From the NCBI GenBank assembly GCA_001768235.1, contig MENK01000008.1:62001-126000 (forward strand): a stretch of DNA of 64,000 nucleotides, written 5' to 3'. Source of the DNA: Bacteroidetes bacterium GWB2_32_14. Its GTDB lineage: Bacteria > Bacteroidota > Bacteroidia > Bacteroidales > UBA12077. Positions 17,463 through 26,682 of the stretch are shown here, piece after piece; the stretch's first letter is position 1, and every line of letters starts with the position of its first letter. The notes under the pieces are model-generated. The model saw only the letters and a list, made by a program, of their open reading frames with translations. It searched no databases and was not told the origin of the DNA. Both the position numbers and the translations under genes were made by a program.

Positions 17463-19124
17463 ATGGAAAAAACAATGGAAACTACCCTGAAAAACAATTT
17501 GAAGGACTTAATTGACAATCACAAGAATGCTCTTCAGAATCTATCCAGAAAAGACATTATAAAAAACGTACTTGAAAATAAGGAAGCAGTAGCATCAAAA
17601 AATGGTGCAATTGCCACATGGACACCGCCAGAATCAACAGGCCGCAGCCCAAAAGACACGTTTATTGTTAAAAGGACTGAAAGCGAAAAGAATATTGACT
17701 GGACATCACCAAATAACTTACCTATTGACAGCGAAACATTCGATATGTTGTTTAACGATGCAGTAAAATTGTTATCAGGAAAAGAAAAAATATATACTAC
17801 AGATCGTGTAATTGGTGCGGATTCAAAATATGCACTTCCTGTAAAAGTAGTTACCAGCCTGGCTTTAACCGCTTTATTTACGGATAATATGTTTAGGCCT
17901 GTACCGAATGATATTGAAAAAAGTATCTTTTACAATCGTGGATTTCAATTGATTCAGGTACCGTACAATAAGCTTGATTCAAAAAAATACGATGGCCGTT
18001 TACGAAAGTTACCAAATGGTAAAACATCAGATTTGGCATTAGCAATGGATCTCGACCGTGGTTTAGGAGTTGTAATCGGTTCAGCCTACCTGGGAAGCGT
18101 AAAGAAAATGATGTTTACAGTAATGAATTATTATCTTCCTTTCGAAGGTGTTTTACCTTTACATTGTTCGGCCAATGAAGATAAAAACGGAACATCAGCA
18201 TTACTATTGGGTTTATCGGGAACAGGAAAAACAACCCTTTCAGCAGATCCAAACCGGGCATTACTGGGTGATGATGAACATGGTTGGAGTACTGACGGAA
18301 TAGCAAATTTTGAAAATGGTTGCTATGCCAAAATGATTGACATTAATCCTGAAAAAGAACCCGAAATATTTGATGCAGTAATGCATAAAGCCGATCCTTT
18401 AAATCATGGTGCAATTGTTGAAAATGCAATGATATACCCTAATGGGGAGTTCGATTACAACGATAACCGTATAACAGAAAATTCAAGAGCTTCGTATCCC
18501 CTGTCATTCTTAAAAAATATTAAAGTTTCTTCTGTATCCGGACATCCAACAACCATTTTATTCTTAACCGCCGATGCTTATGGAGTATTACCTCCTGTGT
18601 CAAAACTCAACCCCGATCAGGCAATGCTATGGTTTTTAATGGGTTACACGAGCAAGCTGGCCGGAACAGAAACCGGGATAACTGAACCACAATCAACATT
18701 CTCACGTTTCTTTGGACAACCTTTTATGCCATGCAACCCGGATATTTATGCTGATATGCTTGGTGAAAAAATGAAGCAGTTTAATTCTAAAGTTTACCTC
18801 GTGAATACCGGCTGGAGCGGTGGTGCATACGGAACAGGGAAACGAATTGACATTAAACTAACAAGAGCAATGGTTAATGCTGCTTTAAATGGTGAACTCG
18901 AAAAAGTAGAATATACTTACGATGAGCTTTTCCATTTAAATATCCCTAAAACTTGTCCGAATGTACCATCAGAAATATTAGTTCCTTCGAATACCTGGAC
19001 TAATAAAGAAGACTACAGGAAAATGGCTGAAAAACTAGCTGATGAGTTCAGTAAAGCTTTCGATAAATCATACGGAACAAAGAATATTAAAGAAAGTATT
19101 AAAAATCAATGCCCCGGTAAATAA
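17463..19124 (+). CDS. pckA: Phosphoenolpyruvate carboxykinase (ATP)
   Basis: A 553-aa ATP-type PEPCK that interconverts oxaloacetate and PEP. ATG 17463 was preferred to an in-frame TTG at 17433, since the start MEKTMETTLKNNL gives the usual length and sits at a normal distance from the -7 box. Motifs are intact: the kinase-1a P-loop LLGLSGTGKTTLSADP, the kinase-2 segment LLGDDEHGWS, GRSPKDTFIV near the N-terminus and the region TSKLAGTETGITEPQ. In fermenting Bacteroidota this enzyme often works in the carboxylating, ATP-forming direction toward succinate. It is a single gene with its own terminator. Confidence 0.97.
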   Translation: MEKTMETTLKNNLKDLIDNHKNALQNLSRKDIIKNVLENKEAVASKNGAIATWTPPESTGRSPKDTFIVKRTESEKNIDWTSPNNLPIDSETFDMLFNDAVKLLSGKEKIYTTDRVIGADSKYALPVKVVTSLALTALFTDNMFRPVPNDIEKSIFYNRGFQLIQVPYNKLDSKKYDGRLRKLPNGKTSDLALAMDLDRGLGVVIGSAYLGSVKKMMFTVMNYYLPFEGVLPLHCSANEDKNGTSALLLGLSGTGKTTLSADPNRALLGDDEHGWSTDGIANFENGCYAKMIDINPEKEPEIFDAVMHKADPLNHGAIVENAMIYPNGEFDYNDNRITENSRASYPLSFLKNIKVSSVSGHPTTILFLTADAYGVLPPVSKLNPDQAMLWFLMGYTSKLAGTETGITEPQSTFSRFFGQPFMPCNPDIYADMLGEKMKQFNSKVYLVNTGWSGGAYGTGKRIDIKLTRAMVNAALNGELEKVEYTYDELFHLNIPKTCPNVPSEILVPSNTWTNKEDYRKMAEKLADEFSKAFDKSYGTKNIKESIKNQCPGK

Positions 19125-19155
19125 TACTATATAAAAATAGTTTGCCTGCAGGTTA

Positions 19156-19196
19156 CAGAGTTTAGTATGAAAAATACTAAACTCTGATTTTTTATT
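19156..19196 (+). terminator. Rho-independent terminator of pckA
   Basis: CAGAGTTTAGTAT (19156-19168) pairs over 13 bases with ATACTAAACTCTG (19174-19186), loop of five bases, followed by ATTTTTTATTT. Confidence 0.88.
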
Positions 19197-19344
19197 TAAA
19201 AAATCAGGGGGGTCACAATCATTACCCAACAAACCTGGTTACAGTCACTTATGGTCATTCGCACAAATTCAGGTAGCTATATATTTTGATGTCAAAAAAA
19301 ATATTTGTTATTTTGCTTTCCTTAATAGACTTGAAAATTACATT

Positions 19345-20037
19345 ATGTTTATAGTAATCAATATTATAATTATCATATTTGCTTATCTAATAGGTTCTAT
19401 TCCAACATCAGTTTGGATTGGCAGGTATTTTTACAACATTGATATCAGAGAACATGGTAGTGGCAATGCCGGGGCAACAAATACCTTCAGAATTTTAGGC
19501 ACAAAGGCAGGAGTTATTGTTTTTATTGTTGATGTTCTAAAAGGATTTGGTGCAGTTAACCTGATTCATTTTACCAGTTATTACATTCCTCACAGTGGTA
19601 GTTATACGAATATTCAGCTTTTATTAGGTATTGCAGCTATGATTGGGCATATTTTTCCAATTTATGTAGGATTTCGGGGAGGAAAAGGCGTAGCTACTCT
19701 TTTCGGTGTAATTTGGGCTATTAGTTTTTACCCGACTTTAATTATGGCAGGTATATTTTTTATCACGTTGATATTAACCCGTTATGTATCGTTAAGTTCT
19801 ATGATATCCGGATTATCATTTCCTTTTTTAATTATCGTGGTTTTTAAGGAAACGACTCCTACTCTTGTCATATTCTCTTTAATAATGGCTGTTTTAATGC
19901 TATTTACCCATCAAAAAAATATTGAACGACTATTACGAAAAGAAGAGAAAAAAGCAAATCTTCCAAAACTTAAAAAGGAAAATCTCCCAAAACTGAAAAG
20001 GAGAAAAAGGAAAAAGAAAAAAGAAATAGCCGGATAA
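19345..20037 (+). CDS. plsY: Glycerol-3-phosphate acyltransferase PlsY
   Basis: A 230-aa inner-membrane enzyme that transfers the acyl group of acyl-phosphate to glycerol-3-phosphate, the first step of phospholipid synthesis. The three PlsY motifs are present: LIGSIPTSVWIGR, HGSGNAGATNTFRILG and GHIFPIYVGFRGGKGVA. Five or so hydrophobic helices fit the family. Beyond the normal end at about residue 195 there is a basic tail with a tandem unit NLPKLKKE-NLPKLKRR followed by a Lys/Arg run, which is not needed by the family. Its stop codon lies within a terminator stem that it shares with the converging dehydrogenase gene. Confidence 0.95.
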   Translation: MFIVINIIIIIFAYLIGSIPTSVWIGRYFYNIDIREHGSGNAGATNTFRILGTKAGVIVFIVDVLKGFGAVNLIHFTSYYIPHSGSYTNIQLLLGIAAMIGHIFPIYVGFRGGKGVATLFGVIWAISFYPTLIMAGIFFITLILTRYVSLSSMISGLSFPFLIIVVFKETTPTLVIFSLIMAVLMLFTHQKNIERLLRKEEKKANLPKLKKENLPKLKRRKRKKKKEIAG

Positions 20038-20050
20038 ATCCGGCTTTCTT
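20028..20050. terminator. Bidirectional terminator overlapping the plsY stop codon
   Basis: AGCCGGAT (20028-20035) and ATCCGGCT (20038-20045) form a perfect 8-bp stem around AA, so the TAA stop at 20035-20037 lies in the hairpin. TTCTTG follows. It serves converging plsY and the GapN-type gene. Confidence 0.65.
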
Positions 20051-20051
20051 G

Positions 20052-21677
20052 TTATAATATATAATCAGTAGATAAAAAATTCGACATCCGATCTCTGACA
20101 ATATCCGATACAATTTCTTTATTCATATCATTATCTTTGGTTGCAACCAAAGTTCGTATAGAAAATACTCTTAATGCATCGAATACAGAAAGTGTTCCCT
20201 GTGCAGAATCTTTTCTTCCATTAAAGGGGAATGTATCGGGGCCACGCTGGCACTGACTATTGATATTTACCCTGCTTAATTGATTAACCAAAGGATCGAT
20301 AAGATTTGCAATTGTTGTTTTGTCTGTTCCAAAAATACTAACCTGCTGGCCATATTTTGAATTCATAATATAAGACAACGGTTCTTCAATATTTTTAAAG
20401 GTAATAATGGGAATCACAGGGCCAAACTGCTCTTCGTGATAAACTTTCATTTTTTCATTTACAGGATATAATACTGTTGGATAAAAAAATGTTTCATTGC
20501 TTGAACCACCTAAATCGTTCATTACATTTGCCCCATGATTTTGTGCATCTGTAACAAGTTCCCTTAAATAATCTGTTTTCCCGGCCTCGGGTAAAGGTGT
20601 AATAAGAACATCTTTCTCCCAGGGCATTCCAATTTTTAAGCTTGCTATCTTTTCGTTAAACTTTTTTATAAATGTGTCAAAAATATTCTCATGAACGAAA
20701 ATCATTTTTAATGCAGTACATCGTTGCCCGTTATATGATAATGCACCCAATACACTTTCATTTACTGTTAAATCAATATCTGCATCGGGTAAAATAATTG
20801 CAGGGTTTTTTGCTTCCAAACTAAATATTGTTCTTAACCTGTGCGACTGGGGATGATGAGATTTTAGAATATTTGCAACTTTACTCGTTCCGATAAATGC
20901 AAGAACATCTACTCTTCCTGATTGCATAATAGGAGTAATGACTTCTGAACCTGAGCCATAAACCGTATTAACAACACCTTTTGGGAAACAATCTTTAAAT
21001 ACTTCTAACAACGGGCTATGTAACAGTACCCCATGCTTTGGTGGTTTAAAAATAACTGTATTACCCATAATCAGCGCAGGAATAAGAGTAGCAAAAGTTT
21101 CATTTAACGGGTAATTAAATGGCCCCATGCATAATACAATACCTATTGATGATCTGCGGATTTGTGCTATAATTCCTTCTTCAATAATAAACCGGGATGA
21201 TTCCCGATCGAGATTTTTTAATTCTTCAATCGTATCAATAATATATTTTACTGTCCTGTCAAATTCTTTTTCTGAATCGCCAAGCGATTTTCCGATTTCC
21301 CACATCAATAAGGAAACAATTTCTTTTCTTTTGGTTTTCATGCGGGCAACAAAACTGTACATGTGCCTTATCCTGTTTTCAACAGTCATTGTTGGCCACT
21401 CGCCAGCTCCATTTTTATATGCTCCTGCTGCAGAATACAGCGCTTCTAATGCTTCTGTAGCCGACATCATTGGATACTCTCCAATATATTTACGTTCAAT
21501 CCCGGTTTCCGATTTTATGCATACAGGTGAATATACCTTGTGCATCTTCCCATCCCACTTTCGTATTTCTCCATTTATAAGGTAAAAGTTTTGATTTACT
21601 TCTTTTTCTAACTGATACTCGGCAGGAATTTGCGAATGTTCAGGAAAAATGTGATCAATTTGTTGTTTTCTGTCCAT
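20052..21677 (-). CDS. gapN: NADP-dependent non-phosphorylating glyceraldehyde-3-phosphate dehydrogenase (GapN type)
   Basis: A 541-aa aldehyde dehydrogenase superfamily enzyme. The segment GPFNYPLNE (Asn188), the general base in [10 protein letters not shown] (Glu288) and the nucleophile in [10 protein letters not shown] (Cys320) are all intact. GQRCTA and the substrate-pocket stretch [16 protein letters not shown] resemble GapN enzymes that oxidise glyceraldehyde-3-phosphate directly to 3-phosphoglycerate, forming NADPH and bypassing one ATP. It is about 40 residues longer than plant GapN, with an extra N-terminus. GapN is the best call; another aldehyde dehydrogenase is possible. It is a single gene converging on plsY. 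Confidence 0.8.
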   Translation of the reverse strand: MDRKQQIDHIFPEHSQIPAEYQLEKEVNQNFYLINGEIRKWDGKMHKVYSPVCIKSETGIERKYIGEYPMMSATEALEALYSAAGAYKNGAGEWPTMTVENRIRHMYSFVARMKTKRKEIVSLLMWEIGKSLGDSEKEFDRTVKYIIDTIEELKNLDRESSRFIIEEGIIAQIRRSSIGIVLCMGPFNYPLNETFATLIPALIMGNTVIFKPPKHGVLLHSPLLEVFKDCFPKGVVNTVYGSGSEVITPIMQSGRVDVLAFIGTSKVANILKSHHPQSHRLRTIFSLEAKNPAIILPDADIDLTVNESVLGALSYNGQRCTALKMIFVHENIFDTFIKKFNEKIASLKIGMPWEKDVLITPLPEAGKTDYLRELVTDAQNHGANVMNDLGGSSNETFFYPTVLYPVNEKMKVYHEEQFGPVIPIITFKNIEEPLSYIMNSKYGQQVSIFGTDKTTIANLIDPLVNQLSRVNINSQCQRGPDTFPFNGRKDSAQGTLSVFDALRVFSIRTLVATKDNDMNKEIVSDIVRDRMSNFLSTDYIL

Positions 21678-21790
21678 AAAAAAATAATATATTTTGTTAA
21701 TTTGATTGTAACCTGTAAAGAAACAAAATTAATATCGATATGTTCTAAACAACATATCAGATTTTTAAAACAAAGTGGTTTTTACAAGTT

Positions 21791-22579
21791 TTAGATTGGT
21801 TTTTTAGAAAATTCTTCTTCGAGTATTTGCTGTAGCCGGTTAGGGCCAATGTTACTTTCGAGTTCACCATGATTTGCAATAGAAATAGCTCCTGTTTCTT
21901 CAGAAACAAGTACAACAAAAGCATCGGTTTTTTCTGTTATTCCCAGTGCGGCACGGTGTCTCATTCCATATTGAGGAGGCAAATCTATTCGATCGGTAGT
22001 AGGTAAAACACAACGGGCTGCAGCAATTTTATTTTTACGTATAATAACTGCTCCATCGTGCAATGGGCTGTTTTTAAAAAATATGCTTTCAAGCAATCGT
22101 CCCGAAACATCCGAATTTATTGTATCGCCTGTTTTTAAATAACTAAACAAATCGGATTGGCGGGTTATAACTATAAGAGCACCTGTTTTTTGAGATGACA
22201 TATTTATACTTGCACTCACAATTGCAGGGTAATTAAATTCTTCAACTTCTTCACCAATTGAGAAAAGTTTTTCAATTGAAAATTTTTTATTTGTAAAATA
22301 TTTACTCCCAATAATTAATAAAAACCGACGTATTTCCTGTTGAAAAACAACAATAAGTGCAATTACTCCGACCCCAATAACCTGGCCCAGTATTCCACTT
22401 AATAATTGCATATTTAATGCACGAACAATAAGCCATAGCAGATACAACGAAAATATTCCTATAAATATATTTATTGCAGTAGTTCCTTTAATCAGGTTAT
22501 AAAACTGGTACAACAGAAAAGAAACTAAAATTATGTCGAGGATATCTAAAAAACGTATTGTAATAAAAGCTGTAATCAT
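21791..22579 (-). CDS. cdaA: Diadenylate cyclase (CdaA type)
   Basis: A 262-aa membrane enzyme that makes cyclic di-AMP from two ATP. Three N-terminal membrane helices (about residues 10-85) precede the DAC (DisA_N) domain. The catalytic signatures are present: DGA at 175-177 in SPLHDGAVIIR and RHR at 207-209 in GMRHRAALG. The end EETGAISIANHGELE is also typical. It lies 46 bases downstream of folP on the same strand, a pairing that recurs in Bacteroidota. Proteins regulating CdaA in Firmicutes (CdaR, GlmM) are not nearby. Cyclic di-AMP is likely to control potassium and osmotic balance here, by analogy. Confidence 0.95.
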   Translation of the reverse strand: MITAFITIRFLDILDIILVSFLLYQFYNLIKGTTAINIFIGIFSLYLLWLIVRALNMQLLSGILGQVIGVGVIALIVVFQQEIRRFLLIIGSKYFTNKKFSIEKLFSIGEEVEEFNYPAIVSASINMSSQKTGALIVITRQSDLFSYLKTGDTINSDVSGRLLESIFFKNSPLHDGAVIIRKNKIAAARCVLPTTDRIDLPPQYGMRHRAALGITEKTDAFVVLVSEETGAISIANHGELESNIGPNRLQQILEEEFSKKPI

Positions 22580-22625
22580 TTTAAAATATTATGGATATTA
22601 AAAAACAAATGTACTAAAATAAAAA

Positions 22626-23510
22626 TCATTCGTACCAATCATTCACATTGACTTTAGAAAATTTATTCACAAGATGAATTGCTTCCCTGGCTGCTTTTAT
22701 ATCATGAACTCGTACTATATTTGCCCCACCAACAAGTGCCAGTGTATTTAATACAGTTGTGCCATTTAGAGATTCATCCGGAGATATATCGAGAGTTTTA
22801 TATATCATTGATTTACGGGATAAGCCAACAAGAACGGGTAATTCAAATATACGAAAGTCATCGAGATGCTTTAAAAGCTGATAATTGTGTTCTATAGTTT
22901 TACCAAAACCAAACCCGGGATCAATAATAACATCACTAATACCCATTAATTTTGCTTGTTGTACTTTTTTAGAAAAATACCCGATTACTTCTTTTACCAC
23001 ATTTTTATACTCCGGGTTTTGTTGCATGGTTTCTGGTGTTCCTTTCATATGCATCATAATATATGGAACGTTTAATTCTGCTATTGTATCAAGCATTTTT
23101 GAATCCAAATCTCCTGCAGAGATATCGTTAATAATATCAACATTAAAATTTTCGACAACATATTTAGCAATTCCTGAACGAAAAGTATCAACAGAAAGAA
23201 TTAAGTCGGGGAATTGATGTTTTATTAATTCAAGAACAGGTGTTAGCCTGTTTCGTTCTTCATTTTCAGTGATATTTTCTGCTCCCGGCCTTGTTGAAAA
23301 AGCTCCTATATCCAAAATATCACATCCTTCATGAATCATTTCACTGACACGATTCTTTATTTCATCTGCTGATTTATAGCGTCCTCCATCGTAAAATGAA
23401 TCGGGTGTAATATTTAAAATCCCCATAATTTGAGGCTCCGATAAATCAATAATTTCTCCCCTGCACTTTATACTTCGTTTTTTTGAAAAAAATGTATCTT
23501 TAGGCTCCAT
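22626..23510 (-). CDS. folP: Dihydropteroate synthase
   Basis: A 294-aa TIM-barrel enzyme that joins p-aminobenzoate to the pterin diphosphate in folate synthesis, the sulfonamide target. Motifs are complete: QIMGILNITPDSFYDGG, CDILDIGAFSTRPGAE, VDIINDISAGD, IIDPGFGFGKTIEHN, VGLSRKSMIYK and the final VRVHD. Length is normal. It is the first gene of folP-cdaA and diverges from tmk with about 90 bases between starts. No unusual substitution is evident at the sulfa-binding loops. Confidence 0.95.
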   Translation of the reverse strand: MEPKDTFFSKKRSIKCRGEIIDLSEPQIMGILNITPDSFYDGGRYKSADEIKNRVSEMIHEGCDILDIGAFSTRPGAENITENEERNRLTPVLELIKHQFPDLILSVDTFRSGIAKYVVENFNVDIINDISAGDLDSKMLDTIAELNVPYIMMHMKGTPETMQQNPEYKNVVKEVIGYFSKKVQQAKLMGISDVIIDPGFGFGKTIEHNYQLLKHLDDFRIFELPVLVGLSRKSMIYKTLDISPDESLNGTTVLNTLALVGGANIVRVHDIKAAREAIHLVNKFSKVNVNDWYE

Positions 23511-23601
23511 TTTGATGCTTTTAATTTTATTAACACAAAGTTAACTAAAATTGACCTGAAAAAATCGATCGAATGGTTTATTACTTTATGTAAATATCGT
23601 T

Positions 23602-24288
23602 ATGAAATTTATTGTTATCGAGGGATTAGACGGATCTGGAAAATCCACACAATTAAAGAAACTAAAAGAATATTTGACTAAAAACAATATTCACTACCAG
23701 TATTTGCATTTTCCGAGAACAGATTCACAAATTTATGGTGATTTAATTGCCCGTTTCCTGCGTGGCGAACTTGGCGATATTCATTCTGTTAATCCGTATT
23801 TAATTGCTCTTATATACGCCGGCGACAGAAACGATGCTAAAACACAAATAAACGAGTGGATTAGCGAAGGAAAACTGGTTATCGTTGATCGTTATGTTTA
23901 TTCAAATATTGCATTTCAGTGTGCTAAACTTAACCAGTTAGGAGAAATTGACAAACTCAGTGAATGGATTAAAGATCTTGAATACAATTATTTTCAGATT
24001 CCAAAACCTGCTTTAAATATCTTTTTAAACGTTCCTTTTGAGTTTACAAAGCAGAATCTTACAAATCAAAGAAATGGAAACGATCGGGACTATCTTCAGG
24101 GAAAAGAAGATATTCATGAAAAAGATATTGATTTTCAACGCAAGGTAAGGGATATCTATTTGCGTGAAACAAAAAAAGATGATTCGCTAAAAATTATCGA
24201 CTGTGCAAATGAAGATGGGCAAATGCCAGGTTCGGATATTATTTTCGCGAAACTGATTGATTTACTTAAAAAAGAAAAAATCATATAA
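23602..24288 (+). CDS. tmk: Thymidylate kinase
   Basis: A 228-aa nucleotide kinase phosphorylating dTMP to dTDP. The P-loop GLDGSGKSTQ is at about residues 8-17, and the DRY motif (Asp96-Arg97 in VIVDRYVYSNIAFQ) matches the thymidylate kinase family. Other features are FLRGELGDIH and YAGDRNDAK. The lid region near GNDRDYLQGKEDIHEK is long and charged, longer than in E. coli Tmk. It is followed after 21 bases by the DoxX/MauE gene. A related deoxynucleoside kinase is less likely given the DRY and lid motifs. Confidence 0.88.
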   Translation: MKFIVIEGLDGSGKSTQLKKLKEYLTKNNIHYQYLHFPRTDSQIYGDLIARFLRGELGDIHSVNPYLIALIYAGDRNDAKTQINEWISEGKLVIVDRYVYSNIAFQCAKLNQLGEIDKLSEWIKDLEYNYFQIPKPALNIFLNVPFEFTKQNLTNQRNGNDRDYLQGKEDIHEKDIDFQRKVRDIYLRETKKDDSLKIIDCANEDGQMPGSDIIFAKLIDLLKKEKII

Positions 24289-24309
24289 TAACTATTAATT
24301 CAAATAGTC

Positions 24310-25479
24310 ATGAAAGCCATTTATAATTTTAGCCGTTACCTTGTTGGTATAGTATTTATTTTTTCAGGATTTGTAAAAGGTATCGACCCGCTTGGTTCTA
24401 CATATAAATTTATCGATTACTTTAATGCTTTCGGGTTGGAATTTCTTGAACCTGCTGCTTTTCCTTTAGCAATATTATTAAGTAGCATAGAATTTACACT
24501 TGGTTTTTCATTGATTCTTTCTGCTAAAAAGAATTTAACGGCCTGGGTTGTTTTAATTTTCATGTCCTTTTTTACAATTCTTACATTGATTCTTGCTATT
24601 TTCAACCCTGTAACCGATTGTGGATGCTTTGGCGATGCACTAATAATGACCAACTGGCAAACATTCTTAAAAAACATTATTTTAATGATTTTTACAGGAA
24701 TAATCTTTATTAACAGGAATAACTTTCAATCGAACAGGTCAGACATTAAGCAGTGGAGCTTAGTTTCCATTCCTGCAATCCTAATCGTTTTAGTTTCAGT
24801 TTATTGTTACAGGCATCTTCCCGTAATAGATTTTATGCCATATTCTGTAGGAACATTTATCCCTGAAAAAATGATTATTCCCGATAATGCACCAAAAGCT
24901 GAATATAAAACCACGCTTATTTATACCAAAAATGGTAAAAACATTGAAGTTACAATAGACAATTTGCCCGACTCTACTTGGCAATGGCTCGAAACAAAAC
25001 AAGAAATCGTTCAGGAAGGATACGTTCCGCCAATTCACGATTTTGTTATTCAATCCTTATCGGGCGATGATATTACAGACATTGTTTTAAATGAAAATAA
25101 ATTTACCATGTTACTCGTAGCCTACGATCTGAATAATACCAAGCTCTCTGATATCAACAAGATTAATGCGCTTGCAGAATATTGCCAGAGTTCCAATAAC
25201 TGTAATTTCATTTGTTTAACATCATCGTTACAAGATGAAATAGATGCATTTACTCAAAAAACGAATGCTGCTTATCCATTTTTTAACACCGATGAAATAA
25301 CTCTTAAAACCATGATTAGAGCAAATCCCGGCTTGATTTTATTAAAAAAAGGATGGATTATTAATAAATGGAACGCAACAGATACCCCCGATTTAAATGA
25401 TTTTATAAATAATTATATTGATAATCTGAAATACAGGACAAAAGTTAATGAAAAAGAAAACGAGGATTTTAACGTATAA
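24310..25479 (+). CDS. DoxX/MauE-family membrane protein with thioredoxin-like C-terminus (BT_3928 type)
   Basis: A 389-aa protein with four membrane helices in residues 1-140, starting FSRYLVGIVFIFSGFVKGIDP, a DoxX/MauE signature. A CxC motif lies in DCGCFGDA between helices, probably redox-active or structural. A fifth helix follows (SIPAILIVLVSVYCY). The C-terminal periplasmic part from about residue 250 resembles a thioredoxin fold (KFTMLLVAYDLNN, NPGLILLKKG), but the CXXC active site is missing. The combination and its proximity to tpiA match what I recall of the Bacteroides BT_3928 family. A role in quinone or thiol redox is inferred. Confidence 0.75.
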   Translation: MKAIYNFSRYLVGIVFIFSGFVKGIDPLGSTYKFIDYFNAFGLEFLEPAAFPLAILLSSIEFTLGFSLILSAKKNLTAWVVLIFMSFFTILTLILAIFNPVTDCGCFGDALIMTNWQTFLKNIILMIFTGIIFINRNNFQSNRSDIKQWSLVSIPAILIVLVSVYCYRHLPVIDFMPYSVGTFIPEKMIIPDNAPKAEYKTTLIYTKNGKNIEVTIDNLPDSTWQWLETKQEIVQEGYVPPIHDFVIQSLSGDDITDIVLNENKFTMLLVAYDLNNTKLSDINKINALAEYCQSSNNCNFICLTSSLQDEIDAFTQKTNAAYPFFNTDEITLKTMIRANPGLILLKKGWIINKWNATDTPDLNDFINNYIDNLKYRTKVNEKENEDFNV

Positions 25480-25500
25480 CAAAATTAAAACCTGATAATT

Positions 25501-26583
25501 GTGATCCGGTTTCTGATTAAACGGTTATTGTATGCAATTCTCATTTTATGGGGTGTAGTTACCGTAGTATTTTTTCTTTTTACAATTTTACCGGGCGATC
25601 CTGCAAAAATGATGCTCGGGCAACGAACCGATGTTATTACTATTGAAGCAATCCGTAAAGACCTCGGCCTCGATCGCTCAAAGCCGATGCAATATTTAAA
25701 ATACTTAAATGACTTATCTCCCGTTTCAATTCATAATATCTCGAATATCAACAACTACTTTTATATCGATTCAACAAAATACCAATCTCCAGTTTCTATT
25801 TTAAAACTCAATAAAAATTATTCAGTTTATTTAAAGAAACCTTATTTGCGCAAATCATACCAAAGCAAAAAACTTGTTTCAGATATAATTAGCGAAACAC
25901 TTCCAAATACATTTATTCTCGCTCTTGTTTCAATCATTTTTGCATCTTTACTTGGCATTTTTTTAGGTATCATTTCAGCTATTAAAAAAGACAGTTTATA
26001 CGACAGAATTTCACTCTTGTTTTCAGCAATAGGAATGTCACTTCCTTCCTTTTTCGCTGCTATTCTAATTGGCTGGATATTTGCATTTATTTTGGGCGAT
26101 ATTACCGGTTTAAACCTAACAGGAAACCTTTACGAGATTAATGATTTTGGCGAGGGTTATACTTTACAGTTAAAGAACCTGGTACTTCCGGCATTTACTT
26201 TAGGAATCAGGCCATTAGCTATTGTAACCCAGCTTTCACGAAATTCCATGCTCGACGTGCTTTCGCAGGATTATATTCGGACAGCTAAAGCAAAAGGACT
26301 TTCTTTTTCGAATATCATTTGGAAGCATGCATTAAAAAACTCATTAAATCCTGTTATTACGGCAATCTCTGGCTGGTTTGCATCACTCATGACCGGCGTT
26401 GTTTTTGTTGAATATATTTTTGGCTGGAAAGGTTTGGGGTTTATTATTGTTGATTCATTAAATAATTACGATTTACCCGTAGTTGTCGGATGTGTATTAA
26501 CTATATCAATGTTATTTATAATAATAAATACTTTAGTTGATATTGTTTATACAATTCTCGATCCCCGAATCAGATTATCATAA
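25501..26583 (+). CDS. Peptide/nickel-type ABC transporter permease (DppB/OppB family)
   Basis: A 360-aa inner-membrane permease starting at GTG. The N-terminus RFLIKRLLYAILILWGVVTVVFF followed by LPGDPAKMMLG is the classical DppB/OppB start. Six membrane helices are visible, and the EAA loop contacting the ATPase is DYIRTAKAKGLSFSNIIWKH. About 55 residues between helix 1 and helix 2 (region of IHNISNINNYFYIDSTK) form an extended periplasmic loop typical of Bacteroidota relatives. No DppC partner, ATPase or binding protein adjoins it; tpiA follows. It may pair with a permease elsewhere. Confidence 0.9.
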   Translation: MIRFLIKRLLYAILILWGVVTVVFFLFTILPGDPAKMMLGQRTDVITIEAIRKDLGLDRSKPMQYLKYLNDLSPVSIHNISNINNYFYIDSTKYQSPVSILKLNKNYSVYLKKPYLRKSYQSKKLVSDIISETLPNTFILALVSIIFASLLGIFLGIISAIKKDSLYDRISLLFSAIGMSLPSFFAAILIGWIFAFILGDITGLNLTGNLYEINDFGEGYTLQLKNLVLPAFTLGIRPLAIVTQLSRNSMLDVLSQDYIRTAKAKGLSFSNIIWKHALKNSLNPVITAISGWFASLMTGVVFVEYIFGWKGLGFIIVDSLNNYDLPVVVGCVLTISMLFIIINTLVDIVYTILDPRIRLS

Positions 26584-26682
26584 AACCTGGATTTTCATCT
26601 GCTATCCCATTTTTTAAGAATAAAAAGGAATATAAGCTTAATATTTCTTATTTTTGAATATACGTTTATATGGGTAAAAAAC

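Noticed and set aside
22679-23217. Plus-strand frames opposite folP
   Set aside because: Antisense to folP, which has all family motifs.
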